From: Phycisphaerales bacterium
GTDB taxonomy: Bacteria > Planctomycetota > Phycisphaerae > Phycisphaerales > UBA1924
Assembly (NCBI GenBank): GCA_040221175.1
Contig: JAVJVK010000004.1
Span: forward strand, 1,100,268-1,164,267
DNA length: 64,000 nucleotides
Direction of reading: 5' to 3'
The notes under the pieces are model-generated. The model worked only from the letters and a program-made list of their open reading frames with translations, was not told the origin of the DNA and made no database searches. Positions 28,226 to 36,948 of the stretch are shown here, piece by piece (within the stretch, counting starts at the first letter, position 1; the number at the start of each line of letters is the position of its first letter). The translations under genes were made by a program, and so were the position numbers.

Positions 28226-29680
28226 GTGAGCTTGCAGAACAACCCCAAGAGCGAAAATCTCATCAACGGCTCGTGGGTCGGCGCCGACAGCGGCAAGACC
28301 ATCGACGTGCTCGACCCGGCGACTGACGAGAAGCTCGCGTCCATTCCCGACGCCGGCGGCGCCGAGGCCACGCGAGCCATCGACGCGGCCCATGAGGCCT
28401 TCGGTCCGTGGTCGAAGCGCACCGCCGCCGACCGAGGCAAACTGGTGGGGCGCCTGGCCGAATTGATGCACCGCGATGCCGACCGGCTGGCGGCCCTGAT
28501 GACCGCCGAGCAGGGCAAGCCACTGAGCGAGGCAAAAGGCGAGATCAACTACGCCGCGTCGTTCCTGGAGTGGGCGGCGGGCGAAGCGCCGCGGATGTAC
28601 GGCGAGATGGTGCCCGCTAGCAGCAACGACAAGCGCATCCTGGTCATGCGCCAGCCCGTGGGCGTGTGCGGCATCATCACGCCCTGGAACTTTCCGGCAG
28701 CGATGATCACCCGCAAGATCGGCCCCGCGCTCGCGGCGGGGTGCACGGTGGTCATCAAGCCCGCCGAGCTGACGCCCTTGAGCGCCATCGCCATCGGCGA
28801 GTTGGCCATCGAGGCGGGGCTGCCCGCGGGCACGGTGAACATCGTGACGGGCAACAGCAAGGCCGTCGCCAAGCCCATGTTCGAAGACGGCCGCGTGCGC
28901 AAGTTGAGCTTCACCGGCTCGACGCCCGTGGGCCAGATCCTCATGAAGCAGGCCAGCGAGAACCTGCTGCGGCTCTCGATGGAGCTGGGCGGGCACGCTC
29001 CGTTTATCGTGTTCGACGATGCCGACCTGGAGCGGTCGGTCAACGCCGCGGTGGCCTGCAAGTTCCGCAATGCGGGGCAGACGTGCATCTGCGCCAATCG
29101 CTTCTACGTGCAAAGCGGGATCTACGACGCGTTCATGGACCGCTTCGCCAAGGCCGTCGAGAAGCTCAAGGTCGGGCGAGGCACGCAGGATGGCGTGGAC
29201 ATCGGCCCGCTGATCAACGACAAGGCCATCGAGAAGGTGCAAGAGCACGTGGACGACGCCAGGAGCAAGGGCGCCACGATCAAGGTCGGCGGCGAGATGG
29301 TCAAGCTCGACGGCCTGGCCAATCGCTTCTATGCCCCCACCCTCATCGACGGCATGACGCCCGACATGAAGTGCGCAAGCGAAGAGACCTTCGGCCCCGT
29401 CGCCCCAGTCGCGAAGTTCGAGAATGACCAGGAGGCCATCGACGCGGCCAACAACACGCCGTATGGCCTGGCCAGCTACTTCTTCACCAGCGACGCGACC
29501 CGTCTGATGCGCACCGCCGAGGCACTGGAGTACGGCATCGTGGGCGCCAACGACGCGGCACCGTCGACCGCTCAGGCGCCGTTCGGGGGCGTGAAGCACT
29601 CGGGCTTCGGCCGTGAGGGCGGCAAGTACGTGATGGAGGAGTACACCAACCTCAAGTACGTCTCGTGGGGGTTGGTCTAG
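28226..29680 (+). CDS. gabD: NAD(P)-dependent succinate-semialdehyde dehydrogenase
   Basis: 484 residues from GTG 28226 with GAGGGA upstream. It is an aldehyde dehydrogenase with TPWNFPAAMITRKIGPALAA, the MELGGHAPFIVFDDADL glutamate motif and catalytic Cys287 in NAGQTCICANRF. The ITPWNFP and GGVKHSGFGREGGKYVMEEY blocks match GabD/DavD. It oxidises succinate semialdehyde (or glutarate semialdehyde) to the acid, the last step of GABA or 5-aminovalerate breakdown. A GabT-like aminotransferase begins 0.6 kb downstream, so the two may act in the same pathway. Confidence 0.88.
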   Translation: MSLQNNPKSENLINGSWVGADSGKTIDVLDPATDEKLASIPDAGGAEATRAIDAAHEAFGPWSKRTAADRGKLVGRLAELMHRDADRLAALMTAEQGKPLSEAKGEINYAASFLEWAAGEAPRMYGEMVPASSNDKRILVMRQPVGVCGIITPWNFPAAMITRKIGPALAAGCTVVIKPAELTPLSAIAIGELAIEAGLPAGTVNIVTGNSKAVAKPMFEDGRVRKLSFTGSTPVGQILMKQASENLLRLSMELGGHAPFIVFDDADLERSVNAAVACKFRNAGQTCICANRFYVQSGIYDAFMDRFAKAVEKLKVGRGTQDGVDIGPLINDKAIEKVQEHVDDARSKGATIKVGGEMVKLDGLANRFYAPTLIDGMTPDMKCASEETFGPVAPVAKFENDQEAIDAANNTPYGLASYFFTSDATRLMRTAEALEYGIVGANDAAPSTAQAPFGGVKHSGFGREGGKYVMEEYTNLKYVSWGLV

Positions 29681-29684
29681 GGCC

Positions 29685-30110
29685 TTACCTTTCCGGCATG
29701 CGAAGCTGCGGATACGCCGCCAGCACGTCGGACTCGGTAATGTCCTGGCCCGTCTTCGCGCTCAGTTCGGTCGCCAGGCGTTCGGCCGTGAGTTCTTCCG
29801 TGGGAATCTGGAGATCGGGCGCTCGCGATGAACTATCGGTGTCGATCAACCCTTCTTCATCGGGCGGCAGGTAGATCGCCCCGGTGCTGAAGTCGATGGC
29901 ATAGGCGATGATGCCGGGAATCAGGAAGAAGAGCAGGCCCACGCCGTCGAGCAGGACCACGCCGATGTCCAGGTCGCCCCGGGCGTCCTGACCGCGACGC
30001 TCGGGATAGAGGATGGTGCCGCAGGATGCCTGCAGGGCCAACGAGGCAAGCAGGGGCACGGTGGCGATGGTGGCGCGTTGGGAACGGGTAAGGCTGCGGG
30101 TGGCACGCAT
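29685..30110 (-). CDS. Small YceK/YidQ-like lipoprotein
   Basis: 141 residues, start at 30110 after AAGGAGA. The signal sequence ends ALQASC, giving Cys30 as the likely lipidation site, although Gln at -3 is not the usual lipobox Leu. The mature start CGTILYPERRGQ and the block GLLFFLIPGIIAYAIDFSTG are characteristic of small YceK/YidQ-type lipoproteins of unknown function. It ends 4 bp from the gabD stop (convergent) and is divergent from the aminotransferase operon. Confidence 0.78.
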   Translation of the reverse strand: MRATRSLTRSQRATIATVPLLASLALQASCGTILYPERRGQDARGDLDIGVVLLDGVGLLFFLIPGIIAYAIDFSTGAIYLPPDEEGLIDTDSSSRAPDLQIPTEELTAERLATELSAKTGQDITESDVLAAYPQLRMPER

Positions 30111-30213
30111 CTGGATCTCCTTGTTGTTGGTTGCCGCCACCGATCCTGACGGTCGGTCGTGAAGCGATCACCCTTGGGGGAATGAACTCACGATCATCTT
30201 GCAACCCTATCGA

Positions 30214-30248
30214 AGCACGTAAGTGCTCGTACGCAACGTGATGCACGT
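30214..30248 (+). promoter_or_regulatory. Two inverted repeats upstream of the five-gene operon
   Basis: AGCAC-GTAA-GTGCT (30214-30227) and ACGTG-ATG-CACGT (30236-30248) lie 65-100 bp before the aminotransferase start. TATACA at 30263-30268 could be a -10 element. They are candidate operators for the operon. No matching regulator is identified. Confidence 0.3.
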
Positions 30249-30313
30249 AACGCGGCCATTCGTATACACTCCCTCTGTCCGGCCTCCGTCCTTTCCCTTA
30301 TAGGAGCGTTCCA

Positions 30314-31645
30314 GTGCCAGCAGCCGCCTCGCAGACCGCCTCGCAAGACCTCGTCGCCCGCCGCCAGAAGGTGGTGTGCTCGGGCGTCGGCATGCTCAGC
30401 CCGATGACCGCCGCCAGCGCGTCGGGCGCCATCATCACCGATGCCGACGGGCGGGAGTTCATCGATTTTGCCAGCGGCATCGGCGTCATGAGCGTGGGCC
30501 ACGGCGACCCGGCGGTCGTCCGGGCCGTCAGCGAGCAGGTCGCCACGCTCCAGCACGCGTGCATCCACGTGGCGACCTACGAGCCTTACATTGCGTTGTG
30601 CGAGAAGCTCGTGGAACTCTTCCCCCACCACGAGCGCGACGATGACAGCACCAAGGCCATGCTGATCAGCACCGGGGCCGAAGCGGTGGAGAACGCCATC
30701 AAGATCGCCCGCCAGGCCACCGGGCGAGCGGGCGTGATCTGTTTCACGGGCGCCTTCCACGGCCGAACGCTGCTGGCCGGAACGCTGACGAGCAAGGTGC
30801 ACCTGAAGCAAGGCTGCGGCCCCTACGCGCCAGAGGTCTATCGCCTGCCATTCCCCAGGCCCCTGCCGGGCGAATCCATCAGCGAGGCTGACCTGGTTTC
30901 GCGTGAGCTTGGCCGGCTCGAGCGTGCCTTCCATGACACCGTGGCGGCCTCGCAGGTCGCCGCCATCATCATCGAGGTCGTCCAGGGCGAGGGCGGCTTC
31001 AGCGTGGCGCCAAAGGCGTACTTGCAGGGCCTGCGCCGAATCTGCGACGAGCACGGCATCGTCCTGATCTTCGATGAGGTGCAGTCGGGTTTCTGCCGAA
31101 CCGGGAAGTGGGCGGCGTACGAGCACTTCGGCGTCAAGCCCGACCTGAGCCCCTGGGCAAAGGCGATGGGTGGCGGATTGCCGATGGCCTGCGTCATCGG
31201 CAAGGCCAGCGTCATGGATCGCGTGAATCCCGGAACGCTCGGCGGCACCTACGGCGGCAACCCGGTTGCCTGCGCCGCATCGCTGGCCGCCATCGATCGC
31301 ATGGAAGAGCTCAAGCTCAACGCACGAGCCGAGCGCATCGGCGGCATCCTTGGCAAGCGATTCACCGAGTTGCAGCAGCGCGTCAAGCACATTACCGACG
31401 TGCGCGGCTTGGGGGCCATGATGGCCATCGAACTGAGCGAGGGCGGGGATCCGACGCGGCCCGCCGGAGCGCTGGTGAAGGCCGTCATCGACGACTGCCG
31501 AAGCAAGGGATTGCTGATCATCGCGGCGGGCGTGTCGGGCAACTGCATCCGCGTGCTGACGCCACTGGTGATCACCGAAGAGCAGTTGAATAAGGGCCTG
31601 GACATCCTTTGCCAGAGCATCGAGCAGCACGCCGCCCAACACTGA
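30314..31645 (+). CDS. Class III PLP aminotransferase (GabT/ArgD-like)
   Basis: 443 residues from GTG 30314 behind TAGGAG. Blocks: STGAEAVENAIKIARQATGR (PLP phosphate region), AFHGRTLLAGTLTSK, IIIEVVQGEGGF, LIFDEVQSGFCRTGKW, and the Schiff-base Lys283 in SPWAKAMGGGLPM. It transfers the omega-amino group of GABA, ornithine, putrescine-type or related amines to 2-oxoglutarate. The strict substrate cannot be read from the sequence. It is the first gene of a five-gene run; 27 bp separate it from the nitrilase gene. The Trp-Ala-Lys context differs from the usual SKS-Lys form. Confidence 0.85.
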   Translation: MPAAASQTASQDLVARRQKVVCSGVGMLSPMTAASASGAIITDADGREFIDFASGIGVMSVGHGDPAVVRAVSEQVATLQHACIHVATYEPYIALCEKLVELFPHHERDDDSTKAMLISTGAEAVENAIKIARQATGRAGVICFTGAFHGRTLLAGTLTSKVHLKQGCGPYAPEVYRLPFPRPLPGESISEADLVSRELGRLERAFHDTVAASQVAAIIIEVVQGEGGFSVAPKAYLQGLRRICDEHGIVLIFDEVQSGFCRTGKWAAYEHFGVKPDLSPWAKAMGGGLPMACVIGKASVMDRVNPGTLGGTYGGNPVACAASLAAIDRMEELKLNARAERIGGILGKRFTELQQRVKHITDVRGLGAMMAIELSEGGDPTRPAGALVKAVIDDCRSKGLLIIAAGVSGNCIRVLTPLVITEEQLNKGLDILCQSIEQHAAQH

Positions 31646-31672
31646 CCCCGATCCGACACGAGGAAACTCTCC

Positions 31673-32647
31673 ATGCGTCCATATGCCATCGCCGGCCTGC
31701 AGCTCAAGGTCTCCGGGCGGCGTTCGAATCTCGAGCACGTGACCGATCGCGTCGAGATGCTCATGCACTTGTATCCCTGGGTGCAGATGGTCGTCGTCAG
31801 TGAGCTCGCGACCTTCGGCGGCTGGACCGGCCACGCCATGCCCCTGCCCGGCGACGTCGAGCAGCACTACCAGCGGCTCGCGGCGCGACACGGCATCTGG
31901 CTGCTCCCAGGGTCGCTCTACGAGAAGACCGACCAGGGCATCTTCAACACCACGCCCGTCATCGATCCCAGCGGCGCCGTCATCGCGCGATATCGGAAGA
32001 TGTTTCCCTTCATGCCGTATGAGACCGGCGTGGAGTGGGGAACCGAGTTTTGCGTGTTCGACGTGCCCGAGGTTGGCCGCTTCGGCGTGAGCATCTGCTA
32101 CGACATGTGGTTTCCCGAGACCAGCCGAACCCTGGCGGCCATGGGCGCCGAGGTCTTGCTGCACCCCACCCTCACGCCCACCATGGACCGCGACGTGGAG
32201 CTTTCCATCGCACGCGCCACCGCGGCAATGAACCAGATGTTCGTCGTCGACATCAACGGCATTGGTGACGGCGGCAACGGCCGCTCGCTCTTCGTGGCTC
32301 CGTCCGGAGACGTGCTGTACCAGGCAGGGAGCAACGAAGAACTGCTGCCAATCGAGATCGATCTCGATCGCGTTCGCCGCTCGCGCGAGGTCGGGCTCAA
32401 GGGCCTGGGTCAGCCGCTCAAGAGCTTCCGCGATCGACGCGTGGACTTCGACGTGTACAACCGCAAATCGCCGGTGACCGAGTACCTCAACACGCTTGGC
32501 TCGCTCGAGAAGATGGCCCGCGGCAGCCGGGCCGGCATTGGCTTCGGCGAGCATGCGCCCTTCACCGAAACCCCGCCGGTCGCGCCGCCCCCGGCTCCGG
32601 CCCCGGCCCCCGCGGCGCCACCTTCGGCCCCAGGAACCTCCACATGA
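31673..32647 (+). CDS. Carbon-nitrogen hydrolase (nitrilase superfamily amidase)
   Basis: 324 residues. The catalytic triad is visible: Glu44 (SELATFGG), Lys109 (RYRKMFPF) and Cys142 (VSICYDMWF). It hydrolyses a non-peptide C-N bond; relatives include N-carbamoylputrescine amidase and aliphatic amidases. The last ~45 residues are a Pro/Ala-rich tail (FTETPPVAPPPAPAPAPAAP), unusual for the family. The stop codon overlaps the start of the decarboxylase gene by ATGA, so they are translationally coupled. The exact substrate is unknown. Confidence 0.85.
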   Translation: MRPYAIAGLQLKVSGRRSNLEHVTDRVEMLMHLYPWVQMVVVSELATFGGWTGHAMPLPGDVEQHYQRLAARHGIWLLPGSLYEKTDQGIFNTTPVIDPSGAVIARYRKMFPFMPYETGVEWGTEFCVFDVPEVGRFGVSICYDMWFPETSRTLAAMGAEVLLHPTLTPTMDRDVELSIARATAAMNQMFVVDINGIGDGGNGRSLFVAPSGDVLYQAGSNEELLPIEIDLDRVRRSREVGLKGLGQPLKSFRDRRVDFDVYNRKSPVTEYLNTLGSLEKMARGSRAGIGFGEHAPFTETPPVAPPPAPAPAPAAPPSAPGTST

Positions 32648-35364
32648 CCCAGGCACACTCCCAGCGTGAATCCACACCGCCAGACTCGCGGCCGCAACGC
32701 CAGCGCGGCCGGCAGTACAGCGCCTTCCAGCTTCGGATGGACACCTGGAACGAATTGCAGGTGCGTACGACCTGGCTTCGAGAGATGAGTCGGGCGGGCC
32801 AGGACGCCGCCGAGCCGCGGGCGCTGGTCGGCCAGAGCCTCGAAGTCCTCGCCAGCCTGGAACCCTACTGGGCCTTCCCCGGCCCGGCACGCATGGACGA
32901 ACTGACACGCCTGCACCAGAACGGCGCCACGGGAGAACTCGCCGACCGTGTGGCGGCCATCAGTCGGCTGCTCATCGGAGACGCCTATCGCGACCGCGGC
33001 GGCGCGGCATTCGACGAGCCAGGCCGCGACCAGCGCAATGGGGGACAGGATGCCGAAGCACGCTCGCGGGCCCGTGGCCGCCCGTACTTCGAGGTCTTGT
33101 TCGTCGATGGCGCCGATGCCTATGACCACGACTCGCTGCGTGACGGCCTGGCCGCATGCCGACGCGAGGCCGACGAGTTCGTCTACGACGTCTTGACGGT
33201 GCCAAGTGCGCAAGACGCGGTGATCGCCGTTCTCTTCAACCCGACGATCCAGGCCGTCTTCCTTCGCTACAACTTCGGCTTCTTCACCAACAACAACCAT
33301 CCGGCCCTGCGGCGATACCTCGACGCCCTTTCGGCCGAGAAGATGCCCAACAGCTATGGCCTGGACCGCAGCCTGCACCTGGCCTCGGTGCTCAAGAAGC
33401 TCCGGCCCGAGCTCGACCTGTACCTGGTCACCGATACGCCGCTGGACTCGGTGGCCGGCAACGTCGGCAGCGCCTTCCGCCGCACGTTCTACCGGCTCGA
33501 GCAGTACATGGAACAGCACCTGAGCATCCTGCGCGGCGTGCGTGAGCGCTACGAGACGCCGTTCTTCGATGCCCTGCGCCGCTATGCCGCCAAGCCCACG
33601 GGCGTGTTCCACGCGTTGCCCATCGCCCGGGGCAAGAGCATGACCACCAGCCACTGGGCCAAGGACTTCCACGAGTTCTATGGTTCGAACCTGTTCCTGG
33701 CCGAAACGAGCGCGACCAGCGGCGGGCTCGACTCACTGCTCCAGCCGCGTGGCCCCATCCGCAAGGCACAGGAAGCCGCCGCCCGGGCTTTCGGGGCTCG
33801 CCAGACGTTCTTCGTCACCAACGGCACCTCAACGGCCAACAAGATCGTTCAGCAGGCACTGGTCCAGCCGGGCGACATCGTGCTGGTCGACCGCGACTGC
33901 CACAAGAGCCACCACTACGCGTTCGTGCTGGCCGGGGCGCATCCGGTGTATCTTGATTCGTACCCGCTCCAGAAGTACACGATGTACGGCGCGGTGCCGC
34001 TTGAGGAGATCGAGAGGCAACTGCTGGCCCTCCAGGACGCGGGCAAGCTCGATCGCGTGCGGATGCTGGTCTTGACCAACTGCACGTTCGACGGATTGAC
34101 GTACGACCCGGCCGCCGTCATGCAGCGCATCCTGGCGATCAAGCCCGACATGATCTTTCTGTGGGACGAGGCCTGGTTCGGCTATGCCCGGTTCAGCCCC
34201 ACGCTTCGGCGGCGCACGGCGATGGATGCCGCCAGCCGATTGCGGAGGATGTATCGCAGCGACGAATATCGCAACGCCTACGCCAACAGGTCCGACGCCG
34301 ACGGGGCCATGGCCGACCCCGATCAGGTCCGTGTGCGCGTGTACGCCACGCAATCGACGCACAAGACGCTCACGAGCCTTCGCCAGGGGTCGATGATCCA
34401 CGTGTACGACGAGGACTTCGAGCAGCGAGCCAGCACGGCCCTGCTCGAGGCGCTCATGACGCATACGTCGACCTCGCCAAACTACCAGATCATCGCCTCG
34501 CTCGATGCGGGCCGGCGACAGGTGGAGTTGGAAGGGTACGAATTGGTCGAGAAGACCATCGATCTGGCGATGACGCTGCGCAAGCGGGTCAACGAGCATC
34601 CGGATATCTCCAGGTTCTTCCGCGTCCTGCGGCCGGCCGACATGATCCCAAGCGAGCTTCGCCCGAGTGGCCTGGAGTTCTACTACGACCCCGAGCAGGG
34701 CTGGGGCAAGATGGATGCGGCCTGGCGGGAGGACGAGTTCACGCTCGATCCCACGCGAGTGACGCTGGAGATGAGCGCTACGGGCATCGACGGCGACACG
34801 CTGCGGCACATGTTGATGGATCGCTACGACATCCAGATCAACAAGACCTCTCGCAACACCATGCTCTTCATGCCCAACATCGGCACCACGCGTGGCGACG
34901 TGGCGTATCTCATCGAGACGCTTGCCGACATCTCGCGACGCGTGGAAGACCAGCTCAGCACCGAGAGCAGCGCCGGGCTCAGCCTGCACACCCAGAAGGT
35001 GGACTCACTGCTGGAAGGTCCGCCACTGCCGAACTTCAGCCGCTTTCACGATGCCTTCCGCGACACCAGCGCCGACACGCCCGAGGGCGATCTGCGCCGC
35101 GCGTTCTTCCTGGCATACGACCAGGACAACACCGCCTGGGTCAAGCTCGATCGCGATTTGCTGCGACAGATCAAGGACGGCCGGGAGTTCGTCTCGGCCG
35201 CATTCGTCACGCCGTATCCACCGGGGTTTCCCATTCTCGTCCCCGGGCAGGTCCTCAGCGCGGAGATCATCGCGTACCTGCTGGCACTGGACGTCAAGGA
35301 GATCCACGGCTATCACACTACGTACGGCCTGCGCGTGTTCGAAGACCACGTGCTCGGGTCGTAG
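32644..35364 (+). CDS. Orn/Lys/Arg decarboxylase-like PLP enzyme with long N-terminal extension
   Basis: 906 residues. The first ~130 residues are helical and of unknown type. A response-regulator-like alpha/beta wing (~135-250, PYFEVLFVDGADAYDHDSLR) precedes the fold-type I PLP core (~355-700): TSATSGGLDSLLQPRGPIRK, FFVTNGTSTANKIVQQALVQ, DRDCHKSHHYA, IFLWDEAWFGYARF and the PLP Lys574 in STHKTLTSLRQGSM. A C-terminal domain follows, with YPPGFPILVPGQ near the end as in acid-inducible decarboxylases. It probably decarboxylates a basic amino acid to a diamine or agmatine. An insertion after FARFSPTLRR-type sequence makes it longer than E. coli SpeC/LdcC (~715). Confidence 0.85.
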   Translation: MTQAHSQRESTPPDSRPQRQRGRQYSAFQLRMDTWNELQVRTTWLREMSRAGQDAAEPRALVGQSLEVLASLEPYWAFPGPARMDELTRLHQNGATGELADRVAAISRLLIGDAYRDRGGAAFDEPGRDQRNGGQDAEARSRARGRPYFEVLFVDGADAYDHDSLRDGLAACRREADEFVYDVLTVPSAQDAVIAVLFNPTIQAVFLRYNFGFFTNNNHPALRRYLDALSAEKMPNSYGLDRSLHLASVLKKLRPELDLYLVTDTPLDSVAGNVGSAFRRTFYRLEQYMEQHLSILRGVRERYETPFFDALRRYAAKPTGVFHALPIARGKSMTTSHWAKDFHEFYGSNLFLAETSATSGGLDSLLQPRGPIRKAQEAAARAFGARQTFFVTNGTSTANKIVQQALVQPGDIVLVDRDCHKSHHYAFVLAGAHPVYLDSYPLQKYTMYGAVPLEEIERQLLALQDAGKLDRVRMLVLTNCTFDGLTYDPAAVMQRILAIKPDMIFLWDEAWFGYARFSPTLRRRTAMDAASRLRRMYRSDEYRNAYANRSDADGAMADPDQVRVRVYATQSTHKTLTSLRQGSMIHVYDEDFEQRASTALLEALMTHTSTSPNYQIIASLDAGRRQVELEGYELVEKTIDLAMTLRKRVNEHPDISRFFRVLRPADMIPSELRPSGLEFYYDPEQGWGKMDAAWREDEFTLDPTRVTLEMSATGIDGDTLRHMLMDRYDIQINKTSRNTMLFMPNIGTTRGDVAYLIETLADISRRVEDQLSTESSAGLSLHTQKVDSLLEGPPLPNFSRFHDAFRDTSADTPEGDLRRAFFLAYDQDNTAWVKLDRDLLRQIKDGREFVSAAFVTPYPPGFPILVPGQVLSAEIIAYLLALDVKEIHGYHTTYGLRVFEDHVLGS

Positions 35365-35403
35365 AGCGTCTCGTTCGAACAATATTCGTCGTCAGGGGGC
35401 TCC

Positions 35404-36948
35404 ATGACCACCGTCAACGCTCAGCCGTCCAGCCATCAACCGAACCTGGTCAAGGCCAAGCCGCTGACGAGCAACGTCGGCAAACGCAAGAAGAAGGGCA
35501 CGTTGCGCGGCATCTCCGAGATTCGCCGCTTCTTCTACCGCAACACCGAGCCCATCTACTTCATCAGCGCTACGAACTTCAATCTGCTCGGCATCGACGA
35601 GTGGGTCCGCAACTTCACCTACATCAACTATATCGACTGCTTCGATGGCCAGCACCCAAACGTGTTCGTGCCCAGTGAGCGACCGCACGAGCCCTTCGAG
35701 AGCATCGAAGACATCAACAACTATCTGCTGCGCCATCCCGACGTGCGGGCGATGATCAAGAATCGCGGCAAGGACCACAAGACCAACGGCAAGGCCGTGT
35801 TCCTGATGTTCGACGAGACCACCGAGAAGCTCTGCAAGGAGCTTGATCTGGAGGTCTGCTTCCCGCCCGCCGCGCTCCGCGAGCAGGTGGACGACAAGAT
35901 GGAGACCACCCGAATCGGCAACCGGGCCCGCGTGCACAGCGTGCCCAACAAGCTGGTGAGCGTCAAGAGCTATGAAGACCTGCGCAAGAAGACCAGCAAG
36001 CTGGGCGACGACGTGGTCATCCAGACTGCCTACGGCGACTCGGGCCACACGACCTTCTTCGTCAAGGACGAGGAGGACTTCAAGAAGCACGAGGCCGACA
36101 TCACCAGCGCGCCGGAAGTCAAGGTGATGAAGCGGATCCGCTGCCGAGGCAGTGCACTTGAGGCGTGCGTCACCCGCCACGGCACCATCGTGGGACCGCT
36201 CATGACCGAACTGGTCGGGTTCAAGGAACTCACGCCCTACCGCGGCGGCTGGTGCGGCAACGAGGTATTCGCCGGCGCCTTCGACAAGCGCATCCGCAAG
36301 AACGCACGCCGGGCGGCGATGGCCTTCGGCGACGAGCTTCGAGAGATGGGCTATCGCGGCTACTTCGAGATCGACTATCTCACCGACCTGGACACGGGCA
36401 AGGTCTATCTGGGCGAGTGTAACCCGCGCATCACGGGCGCCAGCAGCATGACCAACCTGGCTGCGTTCGCGCACGCCGATGCGCCGCTGTTCCTGTTCCA
36501 CCTGCTCGAGTGGATGGGCATCGATTACGAGCTGGACGTCGACGAGTTGAACGACCGCTGGGCCGACCCGCAGAACATCGACAGCTGGAGCCAGCTGGTC
36601 ATCAAGCATACCGAAGACTCGGTCGACCGCATCACCCACGCCCCGCCCACGGGCATCTACGAGCTCGACTCCAAGGGCCAGATGCACTACGTGCGCATGC
36701 AGACGCACCGGCGAACCGTGCAGTTCGAGAATCGCGCCTTCTTCCTGCGCATCAGCAAGCCGGGGGATTATCGCTACGAGGGCGCCGACCTGGGCATCCT
36801 CGTGAGCCCGGGCCGGTTCATGGACGAGGACTTCCAGCTCACGCGCCGGGCCAAGCAATGGATCAAGGGCGTCCGTTCGTTCTACCGCGGTGATTCTGAC
36901 TTTGGCGGCGAGGCAGCGCCCGAACTCACGGGCTTCAAGCTGCTGTGA
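35404..36948 (+). CDS. ATP-grasp ligase (biotin carboxylase-like), substrate unknown
   Basis: 514 residues. The N-terminal ~160 residues precede an ATP-grasp core: the Lys-containing strand DDVVIQTAYGDSGHTTFFV with its glycine-rich loop, VKVMKRIRCRGSALEACVTR, and the metal-binding end YFEIDYLTDLDTGKVYLGEC followed by NPRITGASSM. A C-terminal domain of ~130 residues follows. There is no biotinyl or carboxyltransferase domain, so it is more likely to join a carboxylate to an amine by an acyl-phosphate. It lies 39 bp after the decarboxylase and overlaps the C45 gene by GTGA. The N-terminal ~40 residues are Lys/Arg-rich (NVGKRKKKGTLRG). Confidence 0.8.
   Translation: MTTVNAQPSSHQPNLVKAKPLTSNVGKRKKKGTLRGISEIRRFFYRNTEPIYFISATNFNLLGIDEWVRNFTYINYIDCFDGQHPNVFVPSERPHEPFESIEDINNYLLRHPDVRAMIKNRGKDHKTNGKAVFLMFDETTEKLCKELDLEVCFPPAALREQVDDKMETTRIGNRARVHSVPNKLVSVKSYEDLRKKTSKLGDDVVIQTAYGDSGHTTFFVKDEEDFKKHEADITSAPEVKVMKRIRCRGSALEACVTRHGTIVGPLMTELVGFKELTPYRGGWCGNEVFAGAFDKRIRKNARRAAMAFGDELREMGYRGYFEIDYLTDLDTGKVYLGECNPRITGASSMTNLAAFAHADAPLFLFHLLEWMGIDYELDVDELNDRWADPQNIDSWSQLVIKHTEDSVDRITHAPPTGIYELDSKGQMHYVRMQTHRRTVQFENRAFFLRISKPGDYRYEGADLGILVSPGRFMDEDFQLTRRAKQWIKGVRSFYRGDSDFGGEAAPELTGFKLL

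Noticed and set aside
27461-29599. 712-residue minus-strand frame covering the gabD region
   Set aside because: Only the DJ-1/PfpI part at 27461-28039 has motifs and a good start; the remainder is antisense to gabD.
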